Shown: positions 54,574 through 63,069 of the stretch, one piece after another
How the letters are laid out: each line of letters begins with the position of its first letter
How positions within the stretch are numbered: position 1 is the stretch's first letter
Assembly: GCA_024655825.1 (NCBI GenBank)
Contig: JANLFJ010000007.1
Coordinates: forward strand, 1 to 64,000
Reading direction: 5' to 3'
Length of the DNA stretch: 64,000 bases
Source of the DNA: Peptococcaceae bacterium
Lineage (GTDB): Bacteria > Bacillota > Peptococcia > DRI-13 > PHAD01
Position numbers and translations under genes: made by a program
The notes under the pieces: model-generated
Seen by the model: only the letters and a program-made list of their open reading frames with translations
What the model was told of the DNA's origin: nothing
Databases searched by the model: none

Positions 54574-55904
54574 ACGCAGAAACGGACAGCCGGCATGTTC
54601 AACAGGAAATAGATGTCCGGCAGGTGTTAACTGTCCTGGACAGGAGGAAATGGTTTATCGTCATTTTTACCCTTTCCGCCTTGATGACGGCGGCCGTACT
54701 TTCATTTTTCATACTTCCCCCGGTTTACGAGGCCCAGACCACCCTTCTTGTGGTGCAGGGCGATGAAAAGAAGGCTGTCCGGACAGAGTCCAATGATCTG
54801 GAATCCATGATCAGCGCGATTTCCCGCTTGCCGGAAATGACCATCAAGACCTATGTGGAGCAAATAAAGGACCCCGTTCTCCTGAGCGAGGTCATCGCCA
54901 GGCTGGATATGGCCAAGGACGGCTACACCGTGGAAAGTTTAAGCAACATCATCAGGGTCACGGCGATTAAGGACACGAATTTAATCGAAGTCAAGGTGCG
55001 GAACACCGACCCGAAACTGGCGGTCGCCATCGGCAGCGTTTTAACCGAGCTCTTCCTGGAATCCATCTCCAGGAACACCCAGCAGCAGTTGACCAAGTCC
55101 GTCGCTTTCCTCCAGGAACAGTTTGCGGTCGTGAAAAAAGACCTGGAAGCAGAACGGGCAAAGTTGAAGGACCTGGAAGCGAGGCCGCGCAGCATAGCTT
55201 TTTTGGAGCAGGAGAGATCCAGCACCGGCAATGATTTGAATAAATTCAGGAGCCTGTACCTGGGCAGCCAGGTTGCTTACCAGCAGATCCAGGCGGGCTT
55301 GAAGGAACTGGAAAAGAGGCTGAAGGAGATCCCGCCTGAGGAGCAAAACCAGAATAATCCGCTTTATGTCTCGCTTAAAGAGCAGGTGGCCGGCAAGAAC
55401 ATTGCCTTGACCGAGGAGCGGGCGCAGATGGAGGCCCTCTCCAGCAAGATGAAAGAGCTGCAGGCCCAGCTCGACAGGCTCCAGGTCGAATTAACGGAAA
55501 AGAAAAACGAGACTGAACTGGTGCGAAGAAAAGTCGAAGAGCTGGAAAAAACTTACGCGCTGCTGTCCGAAAAGATAACGCAGACGCAGATAACCAAGTC
55601 CATTAATCTTGGAGAAACGAACATTCAAGTTGTTTCACCCTCAACAATTAAAGTCGATCCCGTTAAGCCCAACAAAAAGTTGAACCTGGCGCTGGCCGGC
55701 GTTCTTGGGCTCATGATGTCCGTGGTTTTCGCCTTTGTCTTGGAGCTGCTCGACAACAAAATCCACACCGGCGAAGACGCGGAGAGGCACCTGGAACTGC
55801 CCGTGCTGGGCATGATCCCCAGGTTTAGGGAAAACGGCAAAGACAATAATCGCGCAGGAAAGGATACGGCCTATGCACAGGGAAGCGCAACCAGCGCAAA
55901 ATAA
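54570..55904 (+). CDS. Wzz/chain-length determinant protein
   Basis: This 444-residue membrane protein sets polysaccharide chain length. It has two membrane helices (about 31-52 and 372-392) that flank an extracytoplasmic region with a long coiled coil (about 180-340). The pre-TM2 segment contains KPNKKLNLALAGVLGLMM, the usual Pro-rich Wzz signature. It overlaps the polymerase by 4 bp and the kinase by 32 bp, so it is built together with CpsD. Confidence 0.93.
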   Translation: MNAETDSRHVQQEIDVRQVLTVLDRRKWFIVIFTLSALMTAAVLSFFILPPVYEAQTTLLVVQGDEKKAVRTESNDLESMISAISRLPEMTIKTYVEQIKDPVLLSEVIARLDMAKDGYTVESLSNIIRVTAIKDTNLIEVKVRNTDPKLAVAIGSVLTELFLESISRNTQQQLTKSVAFLQEQFAVVKKDLEAERAKLKDLEARPRSIAFLEQERSSTGNDLNKFRSLYLGSQVAYQQIQAGLKELEKRLKEIPPEEQNQNNPLYVSLKEQVAGKNIALTEERAQMEALSSKMKELQAQLDRLQVELTEKKNETELVRRKVEELEKTYALLSEKITQTQITKSINLGETNIQVVSPSTIKVDPVKPNKKLNLALAGVLGLMMSVVFAFVLELLDNKIHTGEDAERHLELPVLGMIPRFRENGKDNNRAGKDTAYAQGSATSAK

Positions 55905-56571
55905 TGTTTTAATCGCCCACCATTATCCCAAATCTTTGGAAGCGGAAGCCTTTAAGGTCTTGCGGACCAACCTCCAGTTTATAGGCATGGATAAGCCAAT
56001 AAGGTCCATCGCTTTCACCAGCGCCGGGCCGGACGAGGGGAAGTCGACCGTGCTTGCCAACCTGGCGGTGACTCTGGCTCAAACAGGCAAAAGGGTCCTA
56101 GTGGTAGATGCCGACCTCAGGCTCCCGGTCCAGCACAAGATCTTTACCCGGCTCAATGCTGTCGGTTTAACCAATGTTCTGGTGGAAAACGCTGACCTGG
56201 AGGAGTGTGTTAGAAAAACAAACAGCGAAGACGTGTACCTCCTTTCCGCCGGCCCCATTCCTCCCAACCCGGCAGAGCTGCTGGATTCCGAAAGGATGAA
56301 CTGCCTTGTAAAGAAGCTTGCGGAAAGGTTTGATTGCGTTCTTGTCGACGCGCCGCCGGTTTTGGCGGTTACGGACGCCGTGCTTCTTTCGCGCAAGGTG
56401 GACGGTGTTATCCTGGTGGCCGTCGCCGGCAGGACAAGGATAGACCGGGCCAAAGAGGCCAAGGAGCACCTGGTTCGCGCCGGCGCGAGGATCCTGGGAG
56501 TTGTCCTCAACAGCGTGGAAAGGTCCAAGGACGACCAGTATTACTATTATTACTACGGAGAGCGCAAGTGA
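55873..56571 (+). CDS. BY-kinase CpsD/CapB-type tyrosine kinase
   Basis: CpsD autophosphorylates on a C-terminal tyrosine cluster and controls polysaccharide export with Wzz. The 232-residue protein has Walker A GPDEGKST (52-59), Walker A' VLVVDADLRLP and Walker B VLVDAPP. The C-terminus has six consecutive Tyr (223-228), before Gly-Glu-Arg-Lys. The separate Wzz and CpsD proteins match the Gram-positive arrangement. It overlaps the phosphatase gene in a GTGA junction. Confidence 0.93.
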   Translation: MHREAQPAQNNVLIAHHYPKSLEAEAFKVLRTNLQFIGMDKPIRSIAFTSAGPDEGKSTVLANLAVTLAQTGKRVLVVDADLRLPVQHKIFTRLNAVGLTNVLVENADLEECVRKTNSEDVYLLSAGPIPPNPAELLDSERMNCLVKKLAERFDCVLVDAPPVLAVTDAVLLSRKVDGVILVAVAGRTRIDRAKEAKEHLVRAGARILGVVLNSVERSKDDQYYYYYYGERK

Positions 56572-57218
56572 TCTGGGGAGATACCGACTGGCACTGCCAT
56601 ATCCTGCCGGGGGTGGATGATGGCCCCCGGAGCCTGGATGAATCTTTGGGCATGGCCAGGGCCGCCGCGCAGCTGGGATTCACGAAGATTGTAGCCACGC
56701 CGCACTTTGAGGCGGGGGTATATGAAAACTGCCGCGAGACCGTTTTGATGGGAGTGAAATCCCTGAACGATGCCCTGCGAGATGTCGGGATTCCTGTCGA
56801 GGTGCATCCCGGCTCGGAGATAATGCTCAGCCCCGATATAGCGGTGCTTCTCAGGGAAGGCCGGCTCATGACGGTCATGGACAGGGGAATCCATGTGCTG
56901 GTCGAGTTGCCCCTGTCGCAATGCCCGCTGTGGGCGGAGCATGTCCTGGCGGAGATAAAGGAACAGGGGCTGGTCCCGGTGCTGGCTCACCCGGAAAGGT
57001 ACGGCTGGATGAACGAGGATAAGCTGGCCGCGCTTTATAAACAAGGGATTCACTTTCAGTTCAATGCCGGTAGTTTAGTGGGCAAGTATGGAAACCGGGC
57101 CGCGGCATTTACCAAAACATTTAAGGAAAAAGGATACGTGGTTCAGTGGGGCAGCGACGCCCATTCGGAAATCGGGTATGAGGTATTAAAAATGGCATAT
57201 CGTTATGAGCCTTTATGA
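56568..57218 (+). CDS. Tyrosine-protein phosphatase CpsB/YwqE (PHP domain)
   Basis: CpsB removes phosphate from CpsD. The 216-residue PHP-family metal-dependent phosphatase has DTDWHCHILPGVDDGPRSLD at its N-terminus, then ATPHFEAG, HPGSEI, LAHPERYGW and QWGSDAHSE, which carry metal ligands. Start is GTG 56568, overlapping the kinase stop, with GGAGAGC upstream. An open frame extends upstream but only shadows the kinase gene. Confidence 0.94.
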   Translation: MIWGDTDWHCHILPGVDDGPRSLDESLGMARAAAQLGFTKIVATPHFEAGVYENCRETVLMGVKSLNDALRDVGIPVEVHPGSEIMLSPDIAVLLREGRLMTVMDRGIHVLVELPLSQCPLWAEHVLAEIKEQGLVPVLAHPERYGWMNEDKLAALYKQGIHFQFNAGSLVGKYGNRAAAFTKTFKEKGYVVQWGSDAHSEIGYEVLKMAYRYEPL

Positions 57219-57243
57219 AGGCATATGTTAGGAAGGTGTTAAT

Positions 57244-58767
57244 GTGTCTGTTCTAACCAAACGGGAAAATGAATTCTTTGAACATAGAGTATTAGAAGCC
57301 CAAATGGTAATAGGAACGAGTAAGTTTACTAACAGCAGTTTTTCTGTTATAGTTGGCACTTTGGTTATAGCGATGAATGACCTTTTTGTTCTTTATGCTG
57401 CATTAATGGCTGCTTATTCCATCTGCGTTAATATACTGCCCCATTTTTTACGAGTGGAAAGCAAAGCGGGATTAACATTGATGCAGAACTTGTGGTGGAT
57501 ACCGTTACTCTGCATGGTTGTCATGGCCTATGAAGGATTGTACTATAAACGCTGTTCATACTGGCATGAAGTGAAACTGATTGTAAAAGCTGTTACTCTG
57601 GCGATGTTTCTAACAATGATATTCCTGTTTATCTTCAACGGCGGCGGTAATGCAGCCAAACTTATAATTCTACTCACTTACTTTTTTGTTATGATTTTTC
57701 AGCCGCTGGGCAGATACTTTATTAAAAACTGTTTGAATAAAGCGGGTTTTTGGGTTAAGCCGGTACTAGCGCTGGGAAATGAAAAAACAATTATGATCCT
57801 GGCAAGAGGGTTCGCGCGGGAGAAAACCATGGGTTACAGGCTTGTCGGCAGCTTGCTCGAACATGCCGGAAGTAAGGAATCCCCAGCATATAATGGATCA
57901 TTCATACCGGTTTTAGGAACGTTCACCGATGTGGAAGTTGTACTGGAAAAGAGCGGGGTGCGCGATGTGGTCGTTGCCGTTCCGGGCATGAGCAGTGAAG
58001 CGCTGGTTAAGCTGATAAACCGGCTGCGGCAAATACCGGCAAGCGTTCTCCTGGTTCCCGATCTCTTTGGAGTGCCCATGCCTGACACTGAAATCAGCTG
58101 CCTTTTTGATGAAAAAACATTGTTTTTATCTATGAAAAACAATCTTGCTTCCAGATGGAACCGGGTGTTAAAAAGAACGTTTGATCTGTTGGTAGGCAGT
58201 ATTGTTTTGGTTTTGGCTGCCCCGGCAATGCTGCTTATTGCTGCGGCTATAAAACTTGACTCGCCGGGAAAAGTTTTCTTTAACCATGATCGTATCGGTA
58301 AGGGCGGCAAAATGTTTAAGTGCATCAAATTCAGGACCATGGTTGAAAATTCTGGAGAAGTTCTGGAGAAGTTACTTGTTGAGAATCCTCAGGCCAGGCA
58401 GGAATGGGAAAAAGATTTCAAATTACGCAACGATCCAAGAATTACCATGACGGGTAGAATTTTGAGAAAGACCAGCTTGGATGAACTTCCGCAGATTCTG
58501 AACGTTATAGCTGGACAAATGAGCCTTGTCGGTCCTCGACCTATAATTGCCAAGGAGATAGAAAAATACGGTCAGTATTTTGAGGATTATATAACCGTTC
58601 CCCCCGGCGTAACCGGTTTATGGCAGGTGAGCGGCAGGAATGATGTGGATTATGGAGAGAGGGTCCTGCTGGATTCATGGTATGTAAAAAACTGGTCGCT
58701 GTGGCTTGATGTAACGATTTTAATAAGGACAGTTGGGGTTGTGCTGGGCAGGAGAGGCGCGTATTGA
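57244..58767 (+). CDS. Undecaprenyl-phosphate sugar phosphotransferase (WbaP-like)
   Basis: This enzyme starts the polysaccharide repeat unit by linking a sugar-1-phosphate to undecaprenyl phosphate. The 507-residue protein has an N-terminal block of about five membrane helices, a nucleotide-fold middle region and a C-terminal sugar transferase domain from about 308 (KRTFDLLVGSIVLVLAAP). The active-site region includes KCIKFRTM and LPQILNVIAGQMSLVGPRP. GTG 57244 has AAGGTG just upstream. By eye the DNA is clearly more AT-rich from here on than in the upstream half of the cluster. Confidence 0.93.
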   Translation: MSVLTKRENEFFEHRVLEAQMVIGTSKFTNSSFSVIVGTLVIAMNDLFVLYAALMAAYSICVNILPHFLRVESKAGLTLMQNLWWIPLLCMVVMAYEGLYYKRCSYWHEVKLIVKAVTLAMFLTMIFLFIFNGGGNAAKLIILLTYFFVMIFQPLGRYFIKNCLNKAGFWVKPVLALGNEKTIMILARGFAREKTMGYRLVGSLLEHAGSKESPAYNGSFIPVLGTFTDVEVVLEKSGVRDVVVAVPGMSSEALVKLINRLRQIPASVLLVPDLFGVPMPDTEISCLFDEKTLFLSMKNNLASRWNRVLKRTFDLLVGSIVLVLAAPAMLLIAAAIKLDSPGKVFFNHDRIGKGGKMFKCIKFRTMVENSGEVLEKLLVENPQARQEWEKDFKLRNDPRITMTGRILRKTSLDELPQILNVIAGQMSLVGPRPIIAKEIEKYGQYFEDYITVPPGVTGLWQVSGRNDVDYGERVLLDSWYVKNWSLWLDVTILIRTVGVVLGRRGAY

Positions 58768-58792
58768 TTTTACATAACGGGAGGAACGGCAG

Positions 58793-60001
58793 TTGGGCGA
58801 ATCAAAGCAAGTGAAATCTGTGACTATCGTTATTCCTCATTATTTTCCCGAAACAAATGCGGCCGCGAAGAGAGCGCAGGCCCTGGCCCAGACATTTGTC
58901 CAACAAGGCTTTCGCACCTGCGTCATCACCCAGGCCCCCAATTACCCGCAAGGCAAAATATACAGCGGCTATGAAAAAAAAAGTGCCGCCTTGAGCTGGG
59001 AAGGCGGGGTAAAAGTCGTCAGGGTTAAACCCTGGATTGTATCAAAAGACAAACTTGTGCTGCGTTTGCTTGCGGAAATGGTTTTTATTTTCAGGGCGGC
59101 TGCCAGTTACATAAAAATGCGGACGGATTTGATTTACGCGTCGTCGCCCTACATGTTTAATGGTTTGGCTTTTTTGTTGCTGGCCCGGTTGATGCGAAAG
59201 CGTATTGTTTGGGAAGTCCGGGACCTGACTTGGCTTTATGTCCGGGCACTGAAAAAAGACAGGTTGGGTTTAGGCAGGATTCTGGAAAAGGCGATGGTTT
59301 TTACAGGTAAAAATGTTGACGCCATTATAACGACAACCGAGGGGCAGGCCGGTTACTTTATGGAAAAGTTAAACACACAGCGAATAAAATGTATCCCCAA
59401 TGGAGTTAGCAGCGAACATTTTGAGATAATCCAACGAGCAAAGGGACAAAAACTTGGGAGATTTACCGTAGTGTATGCCGGGTTGATTGGGTTGCCCCAA
59501 GGCTTGAAAACTTTGCTTCAGGCAGCACATATTCTGCCGGACGTCGATTTTATAATTGCCGGCGACGGGGCGGAAAGGAATGCTCTGGAAAAACTGGCCG
59601 GAGAAAAAAAGTTACAAAACGTAAGGTTTACCGGTTACCTTAGCTTTGAGGAAGTAGCCGGCTACTACAAGTCGGCGAACGTCTTGTATGCCCAGTTGAG
59701 AAATGACCCTGTGTTTGGCAGGACGCAGCCCTCCAAAATATGGGAATACATGGCGGCGGGTAAAGCAGTAATTTACGGGGGAGAAGGTGTAGCTGCCGAG
59801 GCCGTAAGGAAGGCCAAGGCGGGTTTGGTCATCTCTCCGGAAGACCATGAACAATTAGCCGGTGCTATAAGGGAGCTGCAAATGGACGAGCGCCGCTGTT
59901 TAGAGTTCGGGATGAACGGTCAAAAGTACGTCCGGGAGAATCAGATCCGGGAGTTTATTATGAACGACCTTGCTCTATATGTAAAAGAAGTTATCGGTTG
60001 A
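58793..60001 (+). CDS. Glycosyltransferase family 4 (WbuB-like)
   Basis: The 402-residue protein has the GT-B fold. The N-terminal acceptor half contains IPHYFPETNAAAKRAQALAQ and YPQGKIYSGYEKK; the donor half has AGLIGLPQGLKTLLQA and PSKIWEYMAAGKAVIYGG with the sugar-nucleotide contacts. It resembles WbuB-type N-acetylfucosamine transferases in outline, but the actual sugar cannot be read from sequence. Start TTG 58793 with GGGAGG upstream. No signal peptide. Confidence 0.9.
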   Translation: MGESKQVKSVTIVIPHYFPETNAAAKRAQALAQTFVQQGFRTCVITQAPNYPQGKIYSGYEKKSAALSWEGGVKVVRVKPWIVSKDKLVLRLLAEMVFIFRAAASYIKMRTDLIYASSPYMFNGLAFLLLARLMRKRIVWEVRDLTWLYVRALKKDRLGLGRILEKAMVFTGKNVDAIITTTEGQAGYFMEKLNTQRIKCIPNGVSSEHFEIIQRAKGQKLGRFTVVYAGLIGLPQGLKTLLQAAHILPDVDFIIAGDGAERNALEKLAGEKKLQNVRFTGYLSFEEVAGYYKSANVLYAQLRNDPVFGRTQPSKIWEYMAAGKAVIYGGEGVAAEAVRKAKAGLVISPEDHEQLAGAIRELQMDERRCLEFGMNGQKYVRENQIREFIMNDLALYVKEVIG

Positions 60002-60030
60002 ACAGTGACCAGTTACGAGGGGGAAATTTT

Positions 60031-61320
60031 ATGTATCAAGGTTTAAAAAACATTGAGATTTCTGTTGTTGGGCTGGGTTATATCGGAATTCCCACTGCAA
60101 CGTTATTTGCCAATGCCGGGTTTAAAGTTTATGGATATGACATAAACAAAGAGATAATAGAATCATTAAACAGGGGAGTAATACACATTGTAGAACCGGA
60201 TCTGGAGGAACTCTTTAAAAAAGCCCTGTTTTCAGGCAGGTTGGTGCCGACAGGCGAGCTGGTACCGGCAGACATTTATATTATTTGCGTTCCGACTCCG
60301 ATTGATGAGAACAAAAGGGCAGATTTATCGCATGTGAAAAAAGCTGTGGAGATGATCCTGCCGATATTGAAAAACGGAAATATTATTATTTTGGAATCCA
60401 CCGTACCTCCCGGAACTACGAAGTGGATAGAAAGAATAACACGCGATAAGGGGTTTGTACCCAACCGGGACATATTTATTGCTCATTGCCCGGAAAGGGT
60501 CTTGCCCGGGAAAATCGTTTATGAATTTGAGAATAATGACCGGATAATCGGTACTGACAGCATAGAAGCAGCCCATTTGTTAAAAGCGGTTTATTCCAAA
60601 GTGGTAAAAAACGGCAGCATATTGATAACAAAACCTGTAGTGGCCGAGCTTTGCAAACTGGTCGAGAACACATACAGGGATGTTAATATTGCCCTGGCCA
60701 ACGAGTTATCGATTATTTGCGATGAACTGCAGGTTGATGTCAACGAGTTAATCGAACTGGCCAACAGACACCCGCGGGTGAAAATATTGTCCCCCGGCAC
60801 CGGCGTCGGCGGTCATTGCTTGGCTGTCGATCCCTGGTTTATCGTGGAAAAAGCGCCCGGCAAGTCAAGACTTATTAGTACGGCGAGAAAAGTAAATGAC
60901 AGCAAACCATACTGGCTGGCCAGAAAAATAATCCACTCAATAGAAAGCGAGCTTAAAGGGGTTAAACCTGTAATCGGAATACTTGGTTTAAGCTATAAAC
61001 CGGACATTGACGATTTACGAGAAAGCCCTTCCTTAAAAATTGCGCGCGAGCTGCTGGGTAAGGGCTTTAAAGTGTGTGTGTCCGAACCGCACGTAAGAAA
61101 TAAAGTGATTGAAGGGATGGTTAACCTCCCCGTTCACGAATTGATTGAAGTCTCTCAATACGTGGTGATTTCCGTTAACCACAGCGCATTCAGAACGGGT
61201 GATGTGCTTAAGACTATTGCCAAGAAAAAATATTTTGACTGCGTAGGTTTGATGGGACGTGAAAAAGATGTTTCCGGAAATTATCAAAACGATGAAAAGA
61301 GAGCTGCCGGCAAGGATTAA
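60031..61320 (+). CDS. UDP-N-acetyl-D-mannosamine dehydrogenase-like nucleotide-sugar dehydrogenase
   Basis: The enzyme oxidises a UDP-sugar at C6 to the uronic acid with two NAD+. The 429-residue protein has the N-terminal NAD motif VVGLGYIGIPTATLF and the catalytic Cys in GTGVGGHCLAVDPWF. The length and GLGYIGIPTA suit WecC (UDP-ManNAc dehydrogenase) more than UDP-glucose dehydrogenase. ATG 60031 is chosen for AGGGGG upstream; TTG 59998 is the alternative and would overlap the previous gene. Confidence 0.92.
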   Translation: MYQGLKNIEISVVGLGYIGIPTATLFANAGFKVYGYDINKEIIESLNRGVIHIVEPDLEELFKKALFSGRLVPTGELVPADIYIICVPTPIDENKRADLSHVKKAVEMILPILKNGNIIILESTVPPGTTKWIERITRDKGFVPNRDIFIAHCPERVLPGKIVYEFENNDRIIGTDSIEAAHLLKAVYSKVVKNGSILITKPVVAELCKLVENTYRDVNIALANELSIICDELQVDVNELIELANRHPRVKILSPGTGVGGHCLAVDPWFIVEKAPGKSRLISTARKVNDSKPYWLARKIIHSIESELKGVKPVIGILGLSYKPDIDDLRESPSLKIARELLGKGFKVCVSEPHVRNKVIEGMVNLPVHELIEVSQYVVISVNHSAFRTGDVLKTIAKKKYFDCVGLMGREKDVSGNYQNDEKRAAGKD

Positions 61321-63049
61321 GGATAAAGCGTTTTCTATAACCAATTTATATGTTCTGAAATTTAAATACCTTCCGCCTGCGAATATTTGTGTTAATAATG
61401 TTGAATTTCGGCTTCCGAAAAAATTAGGCGAGGAGACAAAGGAATACCTTGCTTCAACGTTAGTAAAAGGTAATGCCTGCATTTTTGGTTATGAATCAGG
61501 TATAAAACTATATAAGCATATGGATTCGGGATACCAGAACCGGTACTGGTGGAAAATAGACATATCAAAACTGCAGGAAGACCCCAAGTATATTTGGGAA
61601 GTGAACAGGCACCAGTTTTTACCGGTATGGGCACTGGCTTTTCATTTTGAAGATTACGCTTTGCTGGCGGACATGAAATTCCGTGAGTATATTTCCAAAT
61701 GGATGGCCGCGAATCCGCCGGAAAAAGGCCTGAATTGGTGCAGCAACCTTGAAATCGCTGTTCGAGCGATCTCCTGGGCGTTAAGCTACTGGATAAGAAA
61801 ACCTGCCAAGGACGATTTTTGGGATGAATTTCTTAAGGTGTTGTATCACCACGGGGTTCATATTGAGCAACATTTGTTCTACAGCCGCGCCTGCATTCCG
61901 AACAATCATTTGCTGGGTGAAGTGTCAGCCCTTACCATACTGGGAATACTTTTTAATAAAGCGGAATGGATAGATTACCGGCATGATTTGGAAATGTTAA
62001 TATCTAAACAATTTTATGACGACGGGGTTAATTTTGAACAGTCCATCAATTACCACAAATTCTCTTTGCAGTTTATTATTTTAGTAAACATTTTATTGAA
62101 AAAGATCGGCGTTTCGTTTAAGGAATCTTCGCAAAGAGTAATCGAGAGGGCAGGAGAGTTTATTCAGTGGACTAAAAAACCGAACGGCAGCTGGCCCAAT
62201 ATTGGGGATAACGACAACGGCATGGTTTGCCGGTTGCCTGGCAAAAGGGATGCGCATTCGGATGACGGGGGAATTCATGTATTAAGAAGCGCTCCTAAAC
62301 TTGAACTGCCGGACAGCCAACCTTACGACCCTAAAGGAACCTGCAAGGCGTTTCCCCAAGGGGGTTATTATATTAAACGAACAGGTTGGGGGGCCGACGA
62401 CAGCTTTTTATTGATCAAGTGCGGCCCGCATCTCTACCATGCTCATGCTGATTTATTGCACCTTGAATACAGTTTTAAGGGAGAAGATGTTTTTGTTGAT
62501 TCAGGCACTTTTCAGTACAATAACGTTCGCGCGTTAAGGCGGTATTTCCGGGGAACATTTGCCCATAACACCGTGGCCATACCCAAACATGACCAGAGCA
62601 GGCAGTACAAGATATTTAGATGGCTGCAAAAAGCCGCTATCCTTTCAATAAAACATGATGAGTCTTTAAATCGTTTTGAAGCGTTAATCGAATACGGCAC
62701 TTGCAAAGTCTTACATAAGCGCATAATGAAAACAAATGATTCTTTGGACAACATTCAACTCATAGATGAGATTCACGGTAGCAGTAAAGCTTATTTATTA
62801 CTGCATATTGAACCGGGTAATAGAATTGAATTGTTTGGGAATTCAGCCCAGGTGATTACAACGAAAGGAAACGAGATACAAGTAGAATTCTTCACGAAGG
62901 ACCAGATAACGGTATGCACGGCGGAACTGCCGTATTCGACAAATTACGGTGTCTTAAAAAAACACCAGGCAATAATTGTTTCTATCCGCGGTGCTGCCAA
63001 CAGCCTGAAAATACAAACCCGGGTTCGGGCTTTTGAAAACAATCAATAA
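61268..63049 (+). CDS. Heparinase II/III-fold polysaccharide lyase-like protein
   Basis: The product is about 593 residues. An alpha/alpha toroid N-terminal half (with WCSNLEIAVRAISWALSYW and CIPNNHLLGEVSALTILG) is followed by a heparinase II/III-like beta domain with HAHADLLHLEYSFKGEDVF and DSGTFQYN. Such enzymes cleave uronate-containing polysaccharides. No signal peptide is seen, which is common in biosynthetic-cluster members. The start is uncertain: GTG 61259, ATG 61268 or ATG 61298. It overlaps the previous gene by about 50 bp. Its partner dehydrogenase would supply the uronic acid. Confidence 0.8.
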   Translation: MFPEIIKTMKRELPARIKDKAFSITNLYVLKFKYLPPANICVNNVEFRLPKKLGEETKEYLASTLVKGNACIFGYESGIKLYKHMDSGYQNRYWWKIDISKLQEDPKYIWEVNRHQFLPVWALAFHFEDYALLADMKFREYISKWMAANPPEKGLNWCSNLEIAVRAISWALSYWIRKPAKDDFWDEFLKVLYHHGVHIEQHLFYSRACIPNNHLLGEVSALTILGILFNKAEWIDYRHDLEMLISKQFYDDGVNFEQSINYHKFSLQFIILVNILLKKIGVSFKESSQRVIERAGEFIQWTKKPNGSWPNIGDNDNGMVCRLPGKRDAHSDDGGIHVLRSAPKLELPDSQPYDPKGTCKAFPQGGYYIKRTGWGADDSFLLIKCGPHLYHAHADLLHLEYSFKGEDVFVDSGTFQYNNVRALRRYFRGTFAHNTVAIPKHDQSRQYKIFRWLQKAAILSIKHDESLNRFEALIEYGTCKVLHKRIMKTNDSLDNIQLIDEIHGSSKAYLLLHIEPGNRIELFGNSAQVITTKGNEIQVEFFTKDQITVCTAELPYSTNYGVLKKHQAIIVSIRGAANSLKIQTRVRAFENNQ

Positions 63050-63069
63050 ACAGATGGGGAGATAAGCAA

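Noticed and set aside
56334-56567. Upstream extension of the CpsB phosphatase
   Set aside because: It overlaps the kinase gene out of frame. GTG 56568 has proper spacing and an overlap junction.
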